From the NCBI GenBank assembly GCA_937980645.1, contig CALJPQ010000009.1, positions 242,018 through 306,017 on the forward strand: a stretch of 64,000 nucleotides of DNA, read 5' to 3'. Below, one piece after another: positions 33,662-43,588 of this stretch. Below the pieces are notes generated by a model that worked only from the letters and a program-made list of their open reading frames with translations, searched no databases and had not been told where the DNA came from. Made by a program: the position numbers and the translations under genes. Positions within the stretch are counted from its first letter, which is position 1. Each line of letters begins with the position of its first letter. Source of the stretch: an uncultured Saprospiraceae bacterium. GTDB taxonomy: Bacteria; Bacteroidota; Bacteroidia; Chitinophagales; Saprospiraceae.

Positions 33662-34714
33662 TCATACCACGGTAATGACCGGCCCTTGGCACTCGATGCA
33701 AAAGCCAAATGGCTGGAGCGAAAGACCCTCTTGCGCAGCAGCGGCCTCGAATTCAGCTTCGTGTCCTGCAGCAACGGCCACGAGCAGGCCGCCTGCTGTC
33801 TGAGGATCGGCCAGCAGGGCGCGCAGGCGTTCGTCTTCGACGCCAGCGATGTGCTGGCCGTAACTATCCCAGTTGCGCTGGGTGGCTGCCGGCACGCAGC
33901 GGTTTTGGATATAAAAATCGAGCACATCGGGCGCCAGTAGCGGAATGCGGTCGGTGTGAAGGATGGCACTGACGCCACTGGCGTCGCACATTTCCAGCAG
34001 GTGGCCCAAGAGGCCAAAGCCCGTAACGTCGGTCATGGCCTGCACATAGGGCAGTTGCCCGAAGCGTGCGCCAGCCTTGTTGAGCATTTTCATCACCTCT
34101 GGGGCCAGTTGGGCGTGTTCGGGGCGCAACATGCCGTACTTCTGCGCGGTAGTCAGGATGCCCACGCCAATGGGCTTGGTCAGGTACAGTCGAGCGCCGG
34201 GTTGTGCGCCGCTGTTGCGTTTCAGGTGCCCGATGCGCACGCGCCCGCTGACGGCCAAGCCGAAGAGGGGTTCCGGGCTGTCCACACTGTGCCCGCCGGC
34301 CAGCGGGATGCCGGCTGCTGCGCAGGCGCGTCGCCCACCCTGCACCACCTGGCCAGCCACCTCCACCGGGATGAAGTTGACGGGCCAGCCCAAAATGGCA
34401 ATAGCCATGAGCGGCTCCGCCCCCATGGCGTACACGTCGCTGATAGCATTGACGGCGGCGATGTAGCCGAAGGTCTCAGGTTCATCCACAATGGGCATGA
34501 AAAAGTCCGTCGTGCTCACCAAGGCCGTGCCATCGCCCAGGTCATACACAGCGGCGTCATCGCGCGACTCATGGCCCACCAGCAGCTGCGGGAAGTAGCC
34601 CGCTGCCGCATCGGCGCTGGCCTTCAGAATGCGGTCAAGTGCCTCAGGAGCGATTTTGCAGCCGCAACCGGCGCCGTGCGAAAACTGGGTAAGTTTGACT
34701 TCGTCGGTAAGCAT
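33662..34714 (-). CDS. selD: Selenide, water dikinase
   Basis: 350 residues, full length. It makes selenophosphate from selenide and ATP. The active-site loop is SHGAGCGCK with Cys17 in the position of the catalytic Sec/Cys and Lys20; here the codon is a Cys codon. Metal-binding and nucleotide motifs are in [20 protein letters not shown] and [13 protein letters not shown]. No selA/selB/selC or mnmH lies in the window, so whether selenium goes to Sec, 2-selenouridine or a cofactor is unknown. It follows the TonB receptor by 17 bases on the same strand. Confidence 0.95.
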   Translation of the reverse strand: MLTDEVKLTQFSHGAGCGCKIAPEALDRILKASADAAAGYFPQLLVGHESRDDAAVYDLGDGTALVSTTDFFMPIVDEPETFGYIAAVNAISDVYAMGAEPLMAIAILGWPVNFIPVEVAGQVVQGGRRACAAAGIPLAGGHSVDSPEPLFGLAVSGRVRIGHLKRNSGAQPGARLYLTKPIGVGILTTAQKYGMLRPEHAQLAPEVMKMLNKAGARFGQLPYVQAMTDVTGFGLLGHLLEMCDASGVSAILHTDRIPLLAPDVLDFYIQNRCVPAATQRNWDSYGQHIAGVEDERLRALLADPQTAGGLLVAVAAGHEAEFEAAAAQEGLSLQPFGFCIECQGPVITVV

Positions 34715-34731
34715 AGCCCCTCGTTTCGACT

Positions 34732-37017
34732 TTAGAACTGCACCGTCATGCTCAGGCTGGGCAGGATGGGCAGCTGGTTGACGCGCTGGTAGCGCACGCG
34801 GTCAAAATAGAAGATGTTGGGCCGGTTGTAGAGGTTGGTGGCCGAAGCGATGATTTCCGCTTTGGCGTATTTGGTGAACGTAAGTGTGCGCTTGACCGAC
34901 ACATCTAAGCGGTGATAGTAGGGCAGGCGACCGCCGTTGCGCGTGGTGGAGTAGAGGATGCCCAGCTCGCCGTTGCTCGTCAGCACATCGGTATTGATGC
35001 CCTGACTGAAGTCGAAGACTGTGTAGAAGCCCTGGGTTTGGGTAAAGGGGAAGCCCGAGCCAAGGTTCCAGCGGGCGCCAAATTCCCATTCTTTCTTCGG
35101 GCCGGCCTGGTAGGTGGTTACGATGTTCATGTTGTGCCGGCGGTCGAAGATGGGCGGATATTCCTGCAGGCCATCGAATCGGGTTACGAAGGCGAAGGAG
35201 TAAGCCCCCCACACGTAGAAGCGTTTAGCTTCCCATTTGCCCGAAAAGTCAATGCCATAAGCCTTACCTGTTTCGGTGATGTAGTTGGGTTCCTGTGGCA
35301 GGGTTTTGAAGCGATTGAGGGCCAGCAGTTGGGTGAAGTCCTTGTAATAGCCCTCGACGTTAAGGTCAATGTTGTTGGTGATATCCACCTCGAAGCCAGC
35401 CACGCCATGCACCGATTTTTGGAGGCGGTGGTCAATGCGTTCCGTAGTGGAGCCGGGCTTATAGACCGTCTCTTCGGGGCCAGAGAGGAAGCCGACAAAG
35501 AGGTTGACCACGTCGCGTTCGTTGACGGTGGCCAACAGGTTTTGCGAGTACCATCCGCCGGCAGCCTTGAGGCGGAAGTTGTCGGTAATGTTGTACTTCA
35601 GGCCCAGGCGCGGTTCGGGCGAGATGTCATTGAGCGACAGATAGTACTGGAAGCGGAATCCAGGTTCAATGATCAAGCGCCCGATTTTGCGCTTCCAGCG
35701 CAGGTAGAAGGCCAGTTCGGTGGTGTTTTCGATTTGTTCGATTTTAAGGCCGCGAAAGTTTTCAAAGGCAAAGTCGGTGCGGAAGCCGTTCAGTTCCAGC
35801 CCGTATCGGAATTCGCTGTTGCGGTCGAAGTTAGTGAAGTTGAGCGCGGCGAAGAAGCCGTTGATGCCACTGGTACGGGGCTTGCGGTCGGCTTCCTGGA
35901 TGCGCGAGTCGTAGGCGGAGTACGTCAGTACCCCATTGATGACCGTGTTGGAGTTGGCCGGGATGAGTGTGAAGTCCATGCCGCCGCCGGAGCTTTTCCA
36001 ACTGAAGTCGGCGATATTGAAGCGTACGCCGTCGTCGTAGTTGAAGCCGAAGAAGTTGACTTTGCTGCCACTGCCGGTCATGAGCGAGAGTTTGCCGTAC
36101 AGGTCGCTGTATCGGAAAGGGATGCCGTCGCCATCGTTGACGTAGGGGTACAGCTGCTTGCCTACGCGGTCAATGAGGGCCTGTTTGCCAGCGAGCACAA
36201 AGGAGACGCTGCTGCCGCCCTCTTCACGCAATGGCACGATGGGGCCTTCCAGGATGGCGCGCGCCTGGAAAGGGCTGGCCGACACTAAGCCGGAGAGACG
36301 CTTGCGGTTGCCCTCGCGCGTCTTCACATCCACGATGGCCGAGATGCGGCCGCCATGTTCGGCATTAAAGCCGCCGGTGAGCACGTCCACGTTTCGGATA
36401 AGTTCCGTCTCGAATACGGAGAAGAAGCCGATGCTGTGGAAGGGGTTGTAGATGGTCATGCCGTCGAGCAGGATACGGTTCTGCACCGGCGAGCCGCCAC
36501 GGATGTACAGCTGTCCGCCCTGGTCACCCGTAAAGATGACGCCCGGTAACACAGTGAGGTACTGCGCAATGTCGGCCTGGCCGCCGGTGGAGGGCAGCGA
36601 GCGAATTTGCTTGGGGGTTACTGAGATTTTGGAAATTTGAATTTCCGAACGCGCCTGCTCCTTCTTGCCGCTGATGACGATTTCCTCCAAACTCTGACCA
36701 CTTTCCTGCAGAGTGATGTTTTTGAACACCACTTCGCCACCTTTTACGGAGATTTCCAGCACGAAGTCGTCGTAGCCCACATACGTTACTTTAAGCCGAT
36801 AGGTGCCGGGCAGCAAGTCAGAGATGGAAAAGAAGCCGTTAATGTCGGTAGCCGTGCCACGGGTTTCAGGGCCCTCTACTTGCACAGTGGCGAAGGCCAC
36901 CGGCTGGGCCGTCTCTTTTTCAAACACGTTGCCGCGGATAGCGCCACGGTTGGGTTTTTGGGCCAGCAGGGGCGCCGATAAGCCCAGCAACAAAAACAGC
37001 AATAAGTAGTTTTTCAT
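34732..37017 (-). CDS. TonB-dependent receptor with CarboxypepD-like N-terminal domain
   Basis: 761 residues from the ATG at 37017. Signal peptide [20 protein letters not shown], then a carboxypeptidase-like beta-sandwich (about 28-105, [20 protein letters not shown] and [20 protein letters not shown]), a plug ([19 protein letters not shown] and [20 protein letters not shown]) and a barrel ending in SMTVQF with a C-terminal Phe. No SusD partner follows, so it is more likely a metal-chelate or small-molecule receptor than a glycan SusC. The TACCTTTG promoter is 35 bases upstream and selD follows 17 bases downstream. Confidence 0.92.
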   Translation of the reverse strand: MKNYLLLFLLLGLSAPLLAQKPNRGAIRGNVFEKETAQPVAFATVQVEGPETRGTATDINGFFSISDLLPGTYRLKVTYVGYDDFVLEISVKGGEVVFKNITLQESGQSLEEIVISGKKEQARSEIQISKISVTPKQIRSLPSTGGQADIAQYLTVLPGVIFTGDQGGQLYIRGGSPVQNRILLDGMTIYNPFHSIGFFSVFETELIRNVDVLTGGFNAEHGGRISAIVDVKTREGNRKRLSGLVSASPFQARAILEGPIVPLREEGGSSVSFVLAGKQALIDRVGKQLYPYVNDGDGIPFRYSDLYGKLSLMTGSGSKVNFFGFNYDDGVRFNIADFSWKSSGGGMDFTLIPANSNTVINGVLTYSAYDSRIQEADRKPRTSGINGFFAALNFTNFDRNSEFRYGLELNGFRTDFAFENFRGLKIEQIENTTELAFYLRWKRKIGRLIIEPGFRFQYYLSLNDISPEPRLGLKYNITDNFRLKAAGGWYSQNLLATVNERDVVNLFVGFLSGPEETVYKPGSTTERIDHRLQKSVHGVAGFEVDITNNIDLNVEGYYKDFTQLLALNRFKTLPQEPNYITETGKAYGIDFSGKWEAKRFYVWGAYSFAFVTRFDGLQEYPPIFDRRHNMNIVTTYQAGPKKEWEFGARWNLGSGFPFTQTQGFYTVFDFSQGINTDVLTSNGELGILYSTTRNGGRLPYYHRLDVSVKRTLTFTKYAKAEIIASATNLYNRPNIFYFDRVRYQRVNQLPILPSLSMTVQF

Positions 37018-37051
37018 CGCTAAAGATATGCCTGCGTCTATTTGTAGGCGG

Positions 37052-37059
37052 CAAAGGTA
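37052..37059 (-). promoter_or_regulatory. -7 promoter element TACCTTTG for the TonB receptor
   Basis: Minus-strand TAnnTTTG match, 34 bases upstream of the receptor ATG. Confidence 0.7.
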
Positions 37060-37132
37060 GCCATGCCCGTCTGTTGTTGGCGTTACCAAATGCTAGCAGG
37101 CGACGAAGAGGCGTTTTATGTTGCCAAAATCT

Positions 37133-37140
37133 TATCTTTG
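37133..37140 (+). promoter_or_regulatory. -7 promoter element TATCTTTG
   Basis: TAnnTTTG match with a TTG about 12 bases earlier, 33 bases before the ATG at 37174 of the FGE-sulfatase gene; divergent with the receptor promoter. Confidence 0.65.
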
Positions 37141-37173
37141 AGTACACATCCTTTCTTTCTCAACATAGGGCCT

Positions 37174-38061
37174 ATGACGAAGACATCGCTTCTTTTCTGG
37201 TTTGCAGGCTTTATTCCGGGTCTGGTGCCGTTTCTGTCAGCTCAAATCCCAGATGGTTTTTCGCTAAAGACCGGTGCGCATTATCTCAAACCCGACATGG
37301 TGCTCATTCGCGGCGGGACGTTCAGCATGGGCTGCACCGCCGAGCAGCGCGAATGTTGGGACGACGAGAAGCCTGTGGGCCGCGTAACGGTGAGCGATTT
37401 TTACCTCGGGAAATACGAGGTAACCTTCGACGAATACGATGCCTTTTGCGATGCCACCGGTCGCTCCAGACCTTACGACTGGCAGTGGGGGCGCGGTCGG
37501 CGGCCAGTCGTTGACGTCAGCTGGTTCGACGCCATAGCCTACTGCAACTGGCTCAGCGAACAGGAGGGCCTGACATCCGTGTACACCCTCGATAGCACCC
37601 GCGTAACGGCCAACTGGAGCGCCAACGGCTACCGCCTGCCCACAGAGGCCGAATGGGAATACGCCGCACGCGGCGGCAGCGCCAAAGCCACACTATTTGG
37701 CAACGGCAAAAATATGGCTGACCCTCGGGCCATCAACTTTAAACCGGACAACAAAAAAGGCCTCTCCTTGCCGGGCGAATACCGCGAAAGAACCGTACCA
37801 GTAGGCAGCCTGAACAGCCCTAACGCCCTGGGGCTACACGATCTGAGCGGCAACGTTTGGGAATGGTGCTGGGATTGGTTGGGCCCCTACCCCAAAGGCA
37901 GCCGCACCGATTACCGGGGCCCCGATACCGGCATCACCCGCGTCGTGCGCGGCGGATCATGGGCATATCCCACCCAGTACATCCGCACAGCCTTCCGACA
38001 CAACTATACCCCTGGCGGACGCGCCAACGACGTGGGCTTTCGCCTGGCCCGAACGCCTTAA
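37174..38061 (+). CDS. FGE-sulfatase (SUMF1) domain secreted protein
   Basis: 295 residues from ATG 37174, with a signal peptide ending at about LSAQ. The FGE-sulfatase domain fills the rest: LIRGGTFSMGCTAEQRECWD, FYLGKYEVTFDEYDAFC, PVVDVSWFDAIAYCNWLSEQ, YRLPTEAEWEYAARGG, NALGLHDLSGNVWEWCWDW and VVRGGSWAYP. True formylglycine enzymes need a C-terminal active Cys pair; that pair is not evident, so this is more likely a non-catalytic relative such as the GldJ/GldK type, or a structural surface protein. No sulfatase is nearby. Confidence 0.88.
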   Translation: MTKTSLLFWFAGFIPGLVPFLSAQIPDGFSLKTGAHYLKPDMVLIRGGTFSMGCTAEQRECWDDEKPVGRVTVSDFYLGKYEVTFDEYDAFCDATGRSRPYDWQWGRGRRPVVDVSWFDAIAYCNWLSEQEGLTSVYTLDSTRVTANWSANGYRLPTEAEWEYAARGGSAKATLFGNGKNMADPRAINFKPDNKKGLSLPGEYRERTVPVGSLNSPNALGLHDLSGNVWEWCWDWLGPYPKGSRTDYRGPDTGITRVVRGGSWAYPTQYIRTAFRHNYTPGGRANDVGFRLARTP

Positions 38062-38215
38062 ACCGCAGGGACAACACATGGCTGCACACTTTTTTTCCGG
38101 ATTTAACCCTTCCCATACACGCCGGTTAAAGTTCTTTTAAGGACAAAAGTCCGCCTTAAGGCCGGCAAAAACGCCGTTTCTTTGCACCCTGATTCTTAAC
38201 GAACTCTTCAGAAGT

Positions 38216-40357
38216 ATGAGACTCCGCCTGATTGTCTGGTTGTTGACGGCTACCCTGTCCTCTGTGATACTCACTGCCCAAAATCCTGCCCGTTGGTCGT
38301 TTTCTACCAAAGAAGTTGGCAATGGCGAGTACGATCTGATCTTCACCCTGACCCTCACAGAAGGCTGGAATGCCTACTCGCAATTCCTGGAAAGCGAAGA
38401 CGGGCCAGTGCCAACCTCGTTCACCTTCGAGGACGGGCCGCACTACCAACGCAAAGGCCAGGTGAAGGAGAGCGGTAACAAGTTCACCAAATACGACAAT
38501 GTGTTTGGCATGAACCTGACCAAATTCGCTGGCACAGGCATCTTCACGCAGCGTGTGGTCGTTACCGACCCGAGCAAGCCCATCAAAGGCTATCTGACCT
38601 ACATGGTCTGCAACGACGAAATGTGCTTGCCGCCGCGCGATGTGGATTTCTCCTTCACAGTTACCCCTTCGGGCAGCACGGGTGCTAAACCTGGCGCCAC
38701 CACCCCTGACCAGCCAAATACGTCTCCGACTGCCCCCAGTGGCAATGCTCCCGAAAACCCAACGCCTGATGACCAGGCCGTCATCGGCCCGGGGCCAGGA
38801 GCAGTTACCCCACCTAACGATCCCAATTTCCAGGGCTTTTTCAACTCGAAGCGCGACATCAACCCACAGGAATACGTCAGCCAGTGTGCCGCCGAACCCG
38901 AAGAAAGCGGCTCCGGCTGGTGGGTGTTCATCGCCGGCTTCATCGGCGGCCTCATCGCCCTGCTGACGCCGTGCGTATTCCCGATGATACCGCTGACCGT
39001 AAGCTTCTTCACCAAACGCTCGCGCGACCGCGCTACCGGCCTGCGCAACGCCCTGTGGTACAGCGCCAGCATCGTGGTTATCTATGTGAGCATCGGCATC
39101 CTGCTCACGGCCCTGTTTGGCCCGACCATCCTAAACGAGATGAGCACGGATATGTACTTCAATCTGCTCTTCTTCGCCGTCTTTGTGGTGTTTGCGCTGT
39201 CTTTCTTTGGCTTGTTTGAAATCACATTACCCTCGTCGTGGGTAGATCGCAGCGACCGTATGGCCGATAAGGGCGGTCTGCTCGGCATTTTCTTTATGGC
39301 CTTTACGCTGGCATTGGTGTCGTTTTCCTGCACAGGTCCTATTGTGGGTACGCTGTTGGTCGAGACGGCCCGCTCCAACGCCGGCGATGCGCTTTTTGGC
39401 ATCATCCCGCTGCGCCCCCTCATCGGCATGACGGGCTTCGGGCTGGCCCTGGCCCTGCCTTTCGGTCTGTTTGCGATGTTCCCTGGCTGGCTGCAGAGCC
39501 TGCCCAAATCGGGTAACTGGATGGACAACGTAAAAGCCACATTGGGCTTTGTAGAACTGGCACTGGCGCTCAAATTCCTGAGCACTGCCGACATGGTGCG
39601 CCATTGGGGCATCCTCAAATTTGAACTCTTCCTCAGCCTGTGGTTCCTCATTGCCCTCGGGCTGGGGCTTTACCAGTTGGGCCTGCTGCCGTTCCTGAAG
39701 GGCGCCTCTGGCCGCCCGGGTATCGGGCGCCTCGTTACGGCAGGTCTGGCCCTGTGGTTTGCCGGCTATCTGGGCTATGGCCTGTTCAACTATCAGTCTC
39801 TGAGCCTGCTGAGCGGCATCGCCCCGCCGGTGCATTACAACTACTTCCGCCCCATGGACTGCCCACACCAGCTGGACTGCTACCACGACTTCGACGAAGC
39901 CGCACGCATAGCTAAAATGGAAAACAAGCCCATCTTCGTGGACTTCACCGGCTACGGCTGCGTCAACTGCCGCAAAATGGAGGAAAACGTGTGGAATAAA
40001 AAGGAAATCCTGGCCCTGCTGCGCGACCGCTACGTGGTGGCCTCCCTCTACGTGGACGACCAGGCTCGCCTCTTCCCTGACGACCGCCAGAAATACCTGC
40101 TCGACCAGCACACCGGCGAAAAAATCCGCACCGTCGGCGGCAAATGGAGCAGCTTCCAGATCAACAACTTCCAGCGTAACTCCCAGCCCTGGTATGTACT
40201 AATGCACCACGACGGCAAAACCCTGCTCAACCAGCCCCGAGGCTATACGCCTGACGCCGACGAATACCGCAGCTTCTTGGAATGTGGCTTAGCGGCTTTC
40301 GCCCAGTTGCAAGAACGCCAGAGCGCTCCAGCGCTCATCGGCAAATCAGAACAGTAG
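38216..40357 (+). CDS. dsbD: Thiol:disulfide interchange protein DsbD family
   Basis: 713 residues. After a signal peptide comes an N-terminal immunoglobulin-like DsbD domain (about 25-150, ending CNDEMCLPPRDVDFSF with the CxxxxC pair), a Pro/Gly/Thr-rich linker (about 150-220), then a CcdA-like membrane core (about 235-545) with LLTPCVFPMIPLTVSFF and FSCTGPIVGTLLVE, the two transmembrane Cys. A C-terminal thioredoxin domain has FTGYGCVNCRKMEENVW. It passes electrons from cytosolic thioredoxin to the periplasm. The 155 bases upstream hold a structured GC-rich stretch but no clear TAnnTTTG. Confidence 0.93.
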   Translation: MRLRLIVWLLTATLSSVILTAQNPARWSFSTKEVGNGEYDLIFTLTLTEGWNAYSQFLESEDGPVPTSFTFEDGPHYQRKGQVKESGNKFTKYDNVFGMNLTKFAGTGIFTQRVVVTDPSKPIKGYLTYMVCNDEMCLPPRDVDFSFTVTPSGSTGAKPGATTPDQPNTSPTAPSGNAPENPTPDDQAVIGPGPGAVTPPNDPNFQGFFNSKRDINPQEYVSQCAAEPEESGSGWWVFIAGFIGGLIALLTPCVFPMIPLTVSFFTKRSRDRATGLRNALWYSASIVVIYVSIGILLTALFGPTILNEMSTDMYFNLLFFAVFVVFALSFFGLFEITLPSSWVDRSDRMADKGGLLGIFFMAFTLALVSFSCTGPIVGTLLVETARSNAGDALFGIIPLRPLIGMTGFGLALALPFGLFAMFPGWLQSLPKSGNWMDNVKATLGFVELALALKFLSTADMVRHWGILKFELFLSLWFLIALGLGLYQLGLLPFLKGASGRPGIGRLVTAGLALWFAGYLGYGLFNYQSLSLLSGIAPPVHYNYFRPMDCPHQLDCYHDFDEAARIAKMENKPIFVDFTGYGCVNCRKMEENVWNKKEILALLRDRYVVASLYVDDQARLFPDDRQKYLLDQHTGEKIRTVGGKWSSFQINNFQRNSQPWYVLMHHDGKTLLNQPRGYTPDADEYRSFLECGLAAFAQLQERQSAPALIGKSEQ

Positions 40358-40389
40358 AGCCCCGTTCCCTTTCCTTGCTCCAGCATTCA

Positions 40390-40427
40390 CCAGCGGGCGG
40401 CGGACTGCACAGTCGGCCGCCCGCTGG
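40390..40427 (+). terminator. Strong hairpin after dsbD, no T tract
   Basis: Perfect 12-base stem CCAGCGGGCGGC/GCCGCCCGCTGG continued by GACT/AGTC after a G-G mismatch, loop GCAC. It is followed by CATTGGGTG on the plus strand, so it may stop transcription by another route or protect the 3' end. Confidence 0.5.
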
Positions 40428-40496
40428 CATTGGGTGTATGTCCCAACCCGCAGCTGACATTTTTAAGGTGAAAAGGCCTCAATAAGTCGGGGCACT

Positions 40497-40504
40497 TACT
40501 TTTG
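40497..40504 (+). promoter_or_regulatory. -7 promoter element TACTTTTG for the symporter
   Basis: TAnnTTTG match 22 bases before the ATG at 40527. Confidence 0.65.
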
Positions 40505-40526
40505 CAACCGTCGGGCGGCATACAAG

Positions 40527-41897
40527 ATGCAGCGTGTCTCATCGGAAAAGCCGCCTTGCAGGCTGCCTATGCCCTGGTACCGACAACTCCACTGGCAAAT
40601 CATTCTGGGCCTCGTCCTGGGTCTCTTCTTTGGTATTGCCGCCGCTGCCAACGGCTGGCTGACCTTTGTCAAGCACTGGATAGCGCCTTTCGGCGACATC
40701 TTCCTCAATGCACTCAAACTCGTAGCCGTGCCGCTGGTACTTGGCTCCCTCATCACCGGCGTAACCTCTCTGTCGGATGTGGGCAAACTGGGCCGCATGG
40801 GCGGCAAGACCATAGCGCTTTACGTAGCCACTACGGCCGTGGCTATTACCATCGGACTGGTGCTGGCGAATATAGTGCAGCCCGGCAAATTCCTGCCTGC
40901 ACAGATGCGCGACGAATTGATGGCAGCGTACAGCAGTGACGTCGAGGCCAACCGCCAAAAAGTTCAGGACGTGGAAAAAGGCGGTCCGCTCAAAATCCTG
41001 ACGGATATGGTGCCGTCCAATATCTTCAGCGCCGCCTCCAACAACAGCAATATGCTACAGGTGGTCTTTTTTGCCATCTTTTTTGGCATTGGTCTGCTGC
41101 AGGTACCCGAAAAGCGTGCCCGCCCACTGATACGCTTCTTCCGAAGCCTGAGCGATGTGAGCATCCGGTTGGTGGATATCATCATGCTTATGGCTCCGCT
41201 GGGTGTCTTTGCCCTTATGGCCAACACCATCGCCGTGGCCTCTAAGGGTGACCTGAACCAGCTGGCCGGCTTGCTCCGTGGGCTATTGGTCTATTGCCTG
41301 ACGGTAGCCGGCGGCTTAGCCCTGCACACGTTTGGCGTCTATGGCTTGGTGTTGCGGTTGTTTTCCAAAATGTCGTTCCGAAAGTTTCTGAGCGGCATCA
41401 GCAAAGCGCAACTGGTCGCCTTCTCCACGAGCAGCAGCGGCGCCACCCTGCCGGTTACGATGGAATGCTGCGAAGAGAAATTAGGCGTCTCCGAAGAGGT
41501 CTCGTCCTTTGTGCTCCCTCTTGGCGCCACCATCAACATGGACGGCACAGCGCTCTATCAGGGCGTGGCGGCCGTATTCATCGCCCAGGCCATGGGCATG
41601 GAGCTGAGCCTCACTTCCCAGCTGAACATCCTGCTGCTAGCCGTCATGGCCTCCATTGGCACGGCCGCCGTGCCCGGAGCGGGCGTAGTCATGCTCATCA
41701 TCATCTTGGAAAGCATCGGCGTGCCCAGTGCCGGCATCGCGCTCATCCTGGGCGTAGACCGCATCCTTGACATGCTCCGTACGGTAACGAACATCACGGG
41801 CGACTGCACTGTGGCGGTCAGTGTGGCTTCCTCAGAAGGGCAACTGCGCGCCGTAAAACCTCGCCCGGAGCAGGATGAAATCCGCCTGAAAAAATAA
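40527..41897 (+). CDS. Dicarboxylate/amino acid:cation symporter (DAACS family)
   Basis: 456 residues, seven or eight helices plus re-entrant loops. Characteristic stretches: WQIILGLVLGLFFGIA, NALKLVAVPLVLGSLITGV, the serine-rich hairpin AFSTSSSGATLPVTMECC, PLGATINMDGTALYQGVAAV (NMDGT) and DRILDMLRTVTNITGDC, as in GltP/GltPh transporters that take up glutamate, aspartate or C4-dicarboxylates with Na+ or H+. Substrate not resolvable. The minus-strand tRNA terminator overlaps its last bases. A start at 40569 is possible. Confidence 0.93.
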   Translation: MQRVSSEKPPCRLPMPWYRQLHWQIILGLVLGLFFGIAAAANGWLTFVKHWIAPFGDIFLNALKLVAVPLVLGSLITGVTSLSDVGKLGRMGGKTIALYVATTAVAITIGLVLANIVQPGKFLPAQMRDELMAAYSSDVEANRQKVQDVEKGGPLKILTDMVPSNIFSAASNNSNMLQVVFFAIFFGIGLLQVPEKRARPLIRFFRSLSDVSIRLVDIIMLMAPLGVFALMANTIAVASKGDLNQLAGLLRGLLVYCLTVAGGLALHTFGVYGLVLRLFSKMSFRKFLSGISKAQLVAFSTSSSGATLPVTMECCEEKLGVSEEVSSFVLPLGATINMDGTALYQGVAAVFIAQAMGMELSLTSQLNILLLAVMASIGTAAVPGAGVVMLIIILESIGVPSAGIALILGVDRILDMLRTVTNITGDCTVAVSVASSEGQLRAVKPRPEQDEIRLKK

Positions 41898-41930
41898 TAA
41901 AGCCCGTCGCGCACACAGCACTCCGGGCTT
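41889..41930 (-). terminator. Terminator of the tRNA, overlapping the symporter stop
   Basis: On the minus strand, the stem AAGCCCG/CGGGCTT (arms 41924-41930 and 41900-41906) is followed by TATTATTTTTT running into the 3' end of the convergent symporter gene. Confidence 0.7.
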
Positions 41931-41937
41931 CCGCTCG

Positions 41938-42011
41938 TAGCGCGGGGGAGGCTTGAACTCCCGACCTTATGATTATGAATCATACGCTCTGACCAGCTGA
42001 GCTACCGCGCC
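41938..42011 (-). tRNA. tRNA with CAU anticodon (tRNA-Met, elongator type)
   Basis: 74 bases, full cloverleaf: acceptor GGCGCGG/CCGCGCT (with a terminal G-U pair), D arm GCTC..GAGC, anticodon stem TATGA/TCATA with loop TTCATAA, variable AGGTC, T arm GGGAG/CTCCC with loop TTCAAGC, discriminator A. CCA is not encoded. It lacks initiator features, so elongator Met is most likely; a tRNA-Ile whose C34 becomes lysidine cannot be excluded by eye. Promoter at 42023-42030 and T-rich terminator at 41889-41930. Confidence 0.95.
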
Positions 42012-42346
42012 ATTCCGGCCCGCAAAGGTAAGGAGAAAGAAATCAGATAGACAAGAGTGGTAAGAATTTCCTGGGCAAGTGCCTCAAAATTTTACACAGG
42101 AGAAATCTGCCTACACTCCTCTTTTCAAACTTGCCAAAAGCGCCAAGAAGGTGCAAAAGGGCATTAAAAAATGCCTTAATTGGTCGTTTTTCATTCAAAA
42201 GAACTCCAAATCGGATATAAATAGTGTCCTGTTCTGCAAATGAGTTGATGAATGCGTTTGCCTTCCTTCTCAGGATGAATCGGGACAAACACGGACAAAA
42301 GTGCTGGTTTTGTGTCGTTACAAGACAAAAAACAGGCCCTTCGCAC
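42012..42346. other. AT-rich intergenic region
   Basis: 335 bases without a convincing gene, clearly richer in A and T than its surroundings. It contains the tRNA promoter at 42023-42030. A 111-codon minus-strand frame here (42043-42378) has no recognisable protein features and overlaps the end of the dehydratase gene. Confidence 0.5.
42023..42030 (-). promoter_or_regulatory. -7 promoter element TACCTTTG for the tRNA
   Basis: Minus-strand TAnnTTTG match, 11 bases upstream of the mature tRNA 5' end. Confidence 0.75.
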
Positions 42347-43438
42347 TCACCCGCAGCGCTCCGTCCACAGCCGTTCATACGCCTGAATCTGCTCTTGGCA
42401 CAGTGCCAGTACTGGTTCGGTTCGGTAGCGCGCGTACCAGTCTGCCGTCAGGGTGACCATTTCGCCGAAGGTTAGCGCGGGTTGCCAGTGCAGGCGGTGG
42501 ATGGCTTTGCTGATGTCGAGCATGAGCAGTCCGGCTTCGTGCGGCTGGTTGGGCGAGGAGATGTCGCGCCAGCCGGGGTGGCCCTGTAATTGGGCATTTT
42601 GCTGGCGGAAGTGCCGGAAGAAGGCATCGCATACGGCGCGCACGGGTTGGATGCTGTGAGGCAGTGGGCCGAAGTTCCAGGCTTCGGCGTAGCGTTCGGG
42701 TGCGTCGAGCAGGCGCTGGGCCAGCAGCAGATAGCCGCCCAAAGGTTCCAGTACGTGTTGCCAGGGGCGCACGGCGTTAGGGCTTCGGATGTCTAAGGGT
42801 TGGCCGCTTTCGAGGGCGCGCACGATGTCGGGCACGAGGCGGTATTCGGCCCAGTCGCCACCGCCAATGACGTTGCCCGCGCGGGCCGAGGCAATGGCCG
42901 GGCTGCCAGGGCGATGAAAGAACGAGCGCCGATATGCGGCGATGGCCAGCTCTGCGGCCCCTTTGCTGGCGCTATAGGGGTCGTGGCCGCCCATGGGGTC
43001 GAGTTCGCGGTAGCCATAGACCCACTCGCGATTTTCGTAGCACTTGTCGGTAGTGATGAGCACGGCGACGCGCACGCTGGGTGTCTGGCGGATGGCCTCC
43101 AGAACGTGCACGGTTCCCTGTGTATTGGTGGCAAACGTGCCTACCGGGTCTTCGTAGCCGGGTAGTACTAAGGGTTGGGCGGCTAAGTGGAACACCACTT
43201 CGGGCTGTTCGAGGGTGAAGATGCGCCGCACGGCATCCAGATCGCGGATGTCGGCCCGGTAGTCGTGCATGCGCTGGCCAATGCCGCTAAGGACAAATAC
43301 ATCGCGCTCCGTGCGCGGGTCGAGAGCAATGCCCGAAAGCCGGGCACCCAAACGCTCCAGCCACAGGCTTAGCCAGGCGCCTTTGAAACCGGTATGCCCG
43401 GTAATGAGCACACGCCTGTCGCGAAAATGGAATTCCAT
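42347..43438 (-). CDS. rfbG: CDP-glucose 4,6-dehydratase
   Basis: 363 residues from the ATG at 43438. An extended SDR enzyme: NAD motif VLITGHTGFKGAWLSLWLER, HLAAQPLVLPGYEDPVGTF, ITTDKCYENREWVYGY, and the YxxxK catalytic pair in DPYSASKGAAELA. It makes CDP-4-keto-6-deoxyglucose for 3,6-dideoxyhexoses of lipopolysaccharide. The usual neighbours rfbF and rfbH are absent; a sugar nucleotidyltransferase occurs 41 kb away. A longer in-frame start crosses the promoter and is rejected. Confidence 0.92.
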   Translation of the reverse strand: MEFHFRDRRVLITGHTGFKGAWLSLWLERLGARLSGIALDPRTERDVFVLSGIGQRMHDYRADIRDLDAVRRIFTLEQPEVVFHLAAQPLVLPGYEDPVGTFATNTQGTVHVLEAIRQTPSVRVAVLITTDKCYENREWVYGYRELDPMGGHDPYSASKGAAELAIAAYRRSFFHRPGSPAIASARAGNVIGGGDWAEYRLVPDIVRALESGQPLDIRSPNAVRPWQHVLEPLGGYLLLAQRLLDAPERYAEAWNFGPLPHSIQPVRAVCDAFFRHFRQQNAQLQGHPGWRDISSPNQPHEAGLLMLDISKAIHRLHWQPALTFGEMVTLTADWYARYRTEPVLALCQEQIQAYERLWTERCG

Positions 43439-43495
43439 AGCTTCTGTAAAAAAAGCAGGCCGAACGACACTGCCCGACCCGCCGCCTTTTGCTGC

Positions 43496-43503
43496 CAAAG
43501 GTA
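43496..43503 (-). promoter_or_regulatory. -7 promoter element TACCTTTG for the dehydratase
   Basis: Minus-strand TAnnTTTG match, 57 bases upstream of the ATG at 43438. Confidence 0.65.
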
Positions 43504-43588
43504 TGCCGACCTGCTCCAGCCAGTAGCCCCGGAAACGCATTTAGACCGCTAGACGACCCTCCCAGAACGCTTTGTGCAAAGCCCAAAA

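Noticed and set aside
33662..34714. SelD as a selenoprotein
   Set aside because: Position 17 is a Cys codon, not TGA.
34912..36288. 458-codon plus-strand open frame
   Set aside because: Fully antisense to the TonB receptor gene, with composition expected from its reverse complement.
42043..42378. 111-codon minus-strand open frame in the AT-rich gap
   Set aside because: No start context, no family motif, overlaps the rfbG end.
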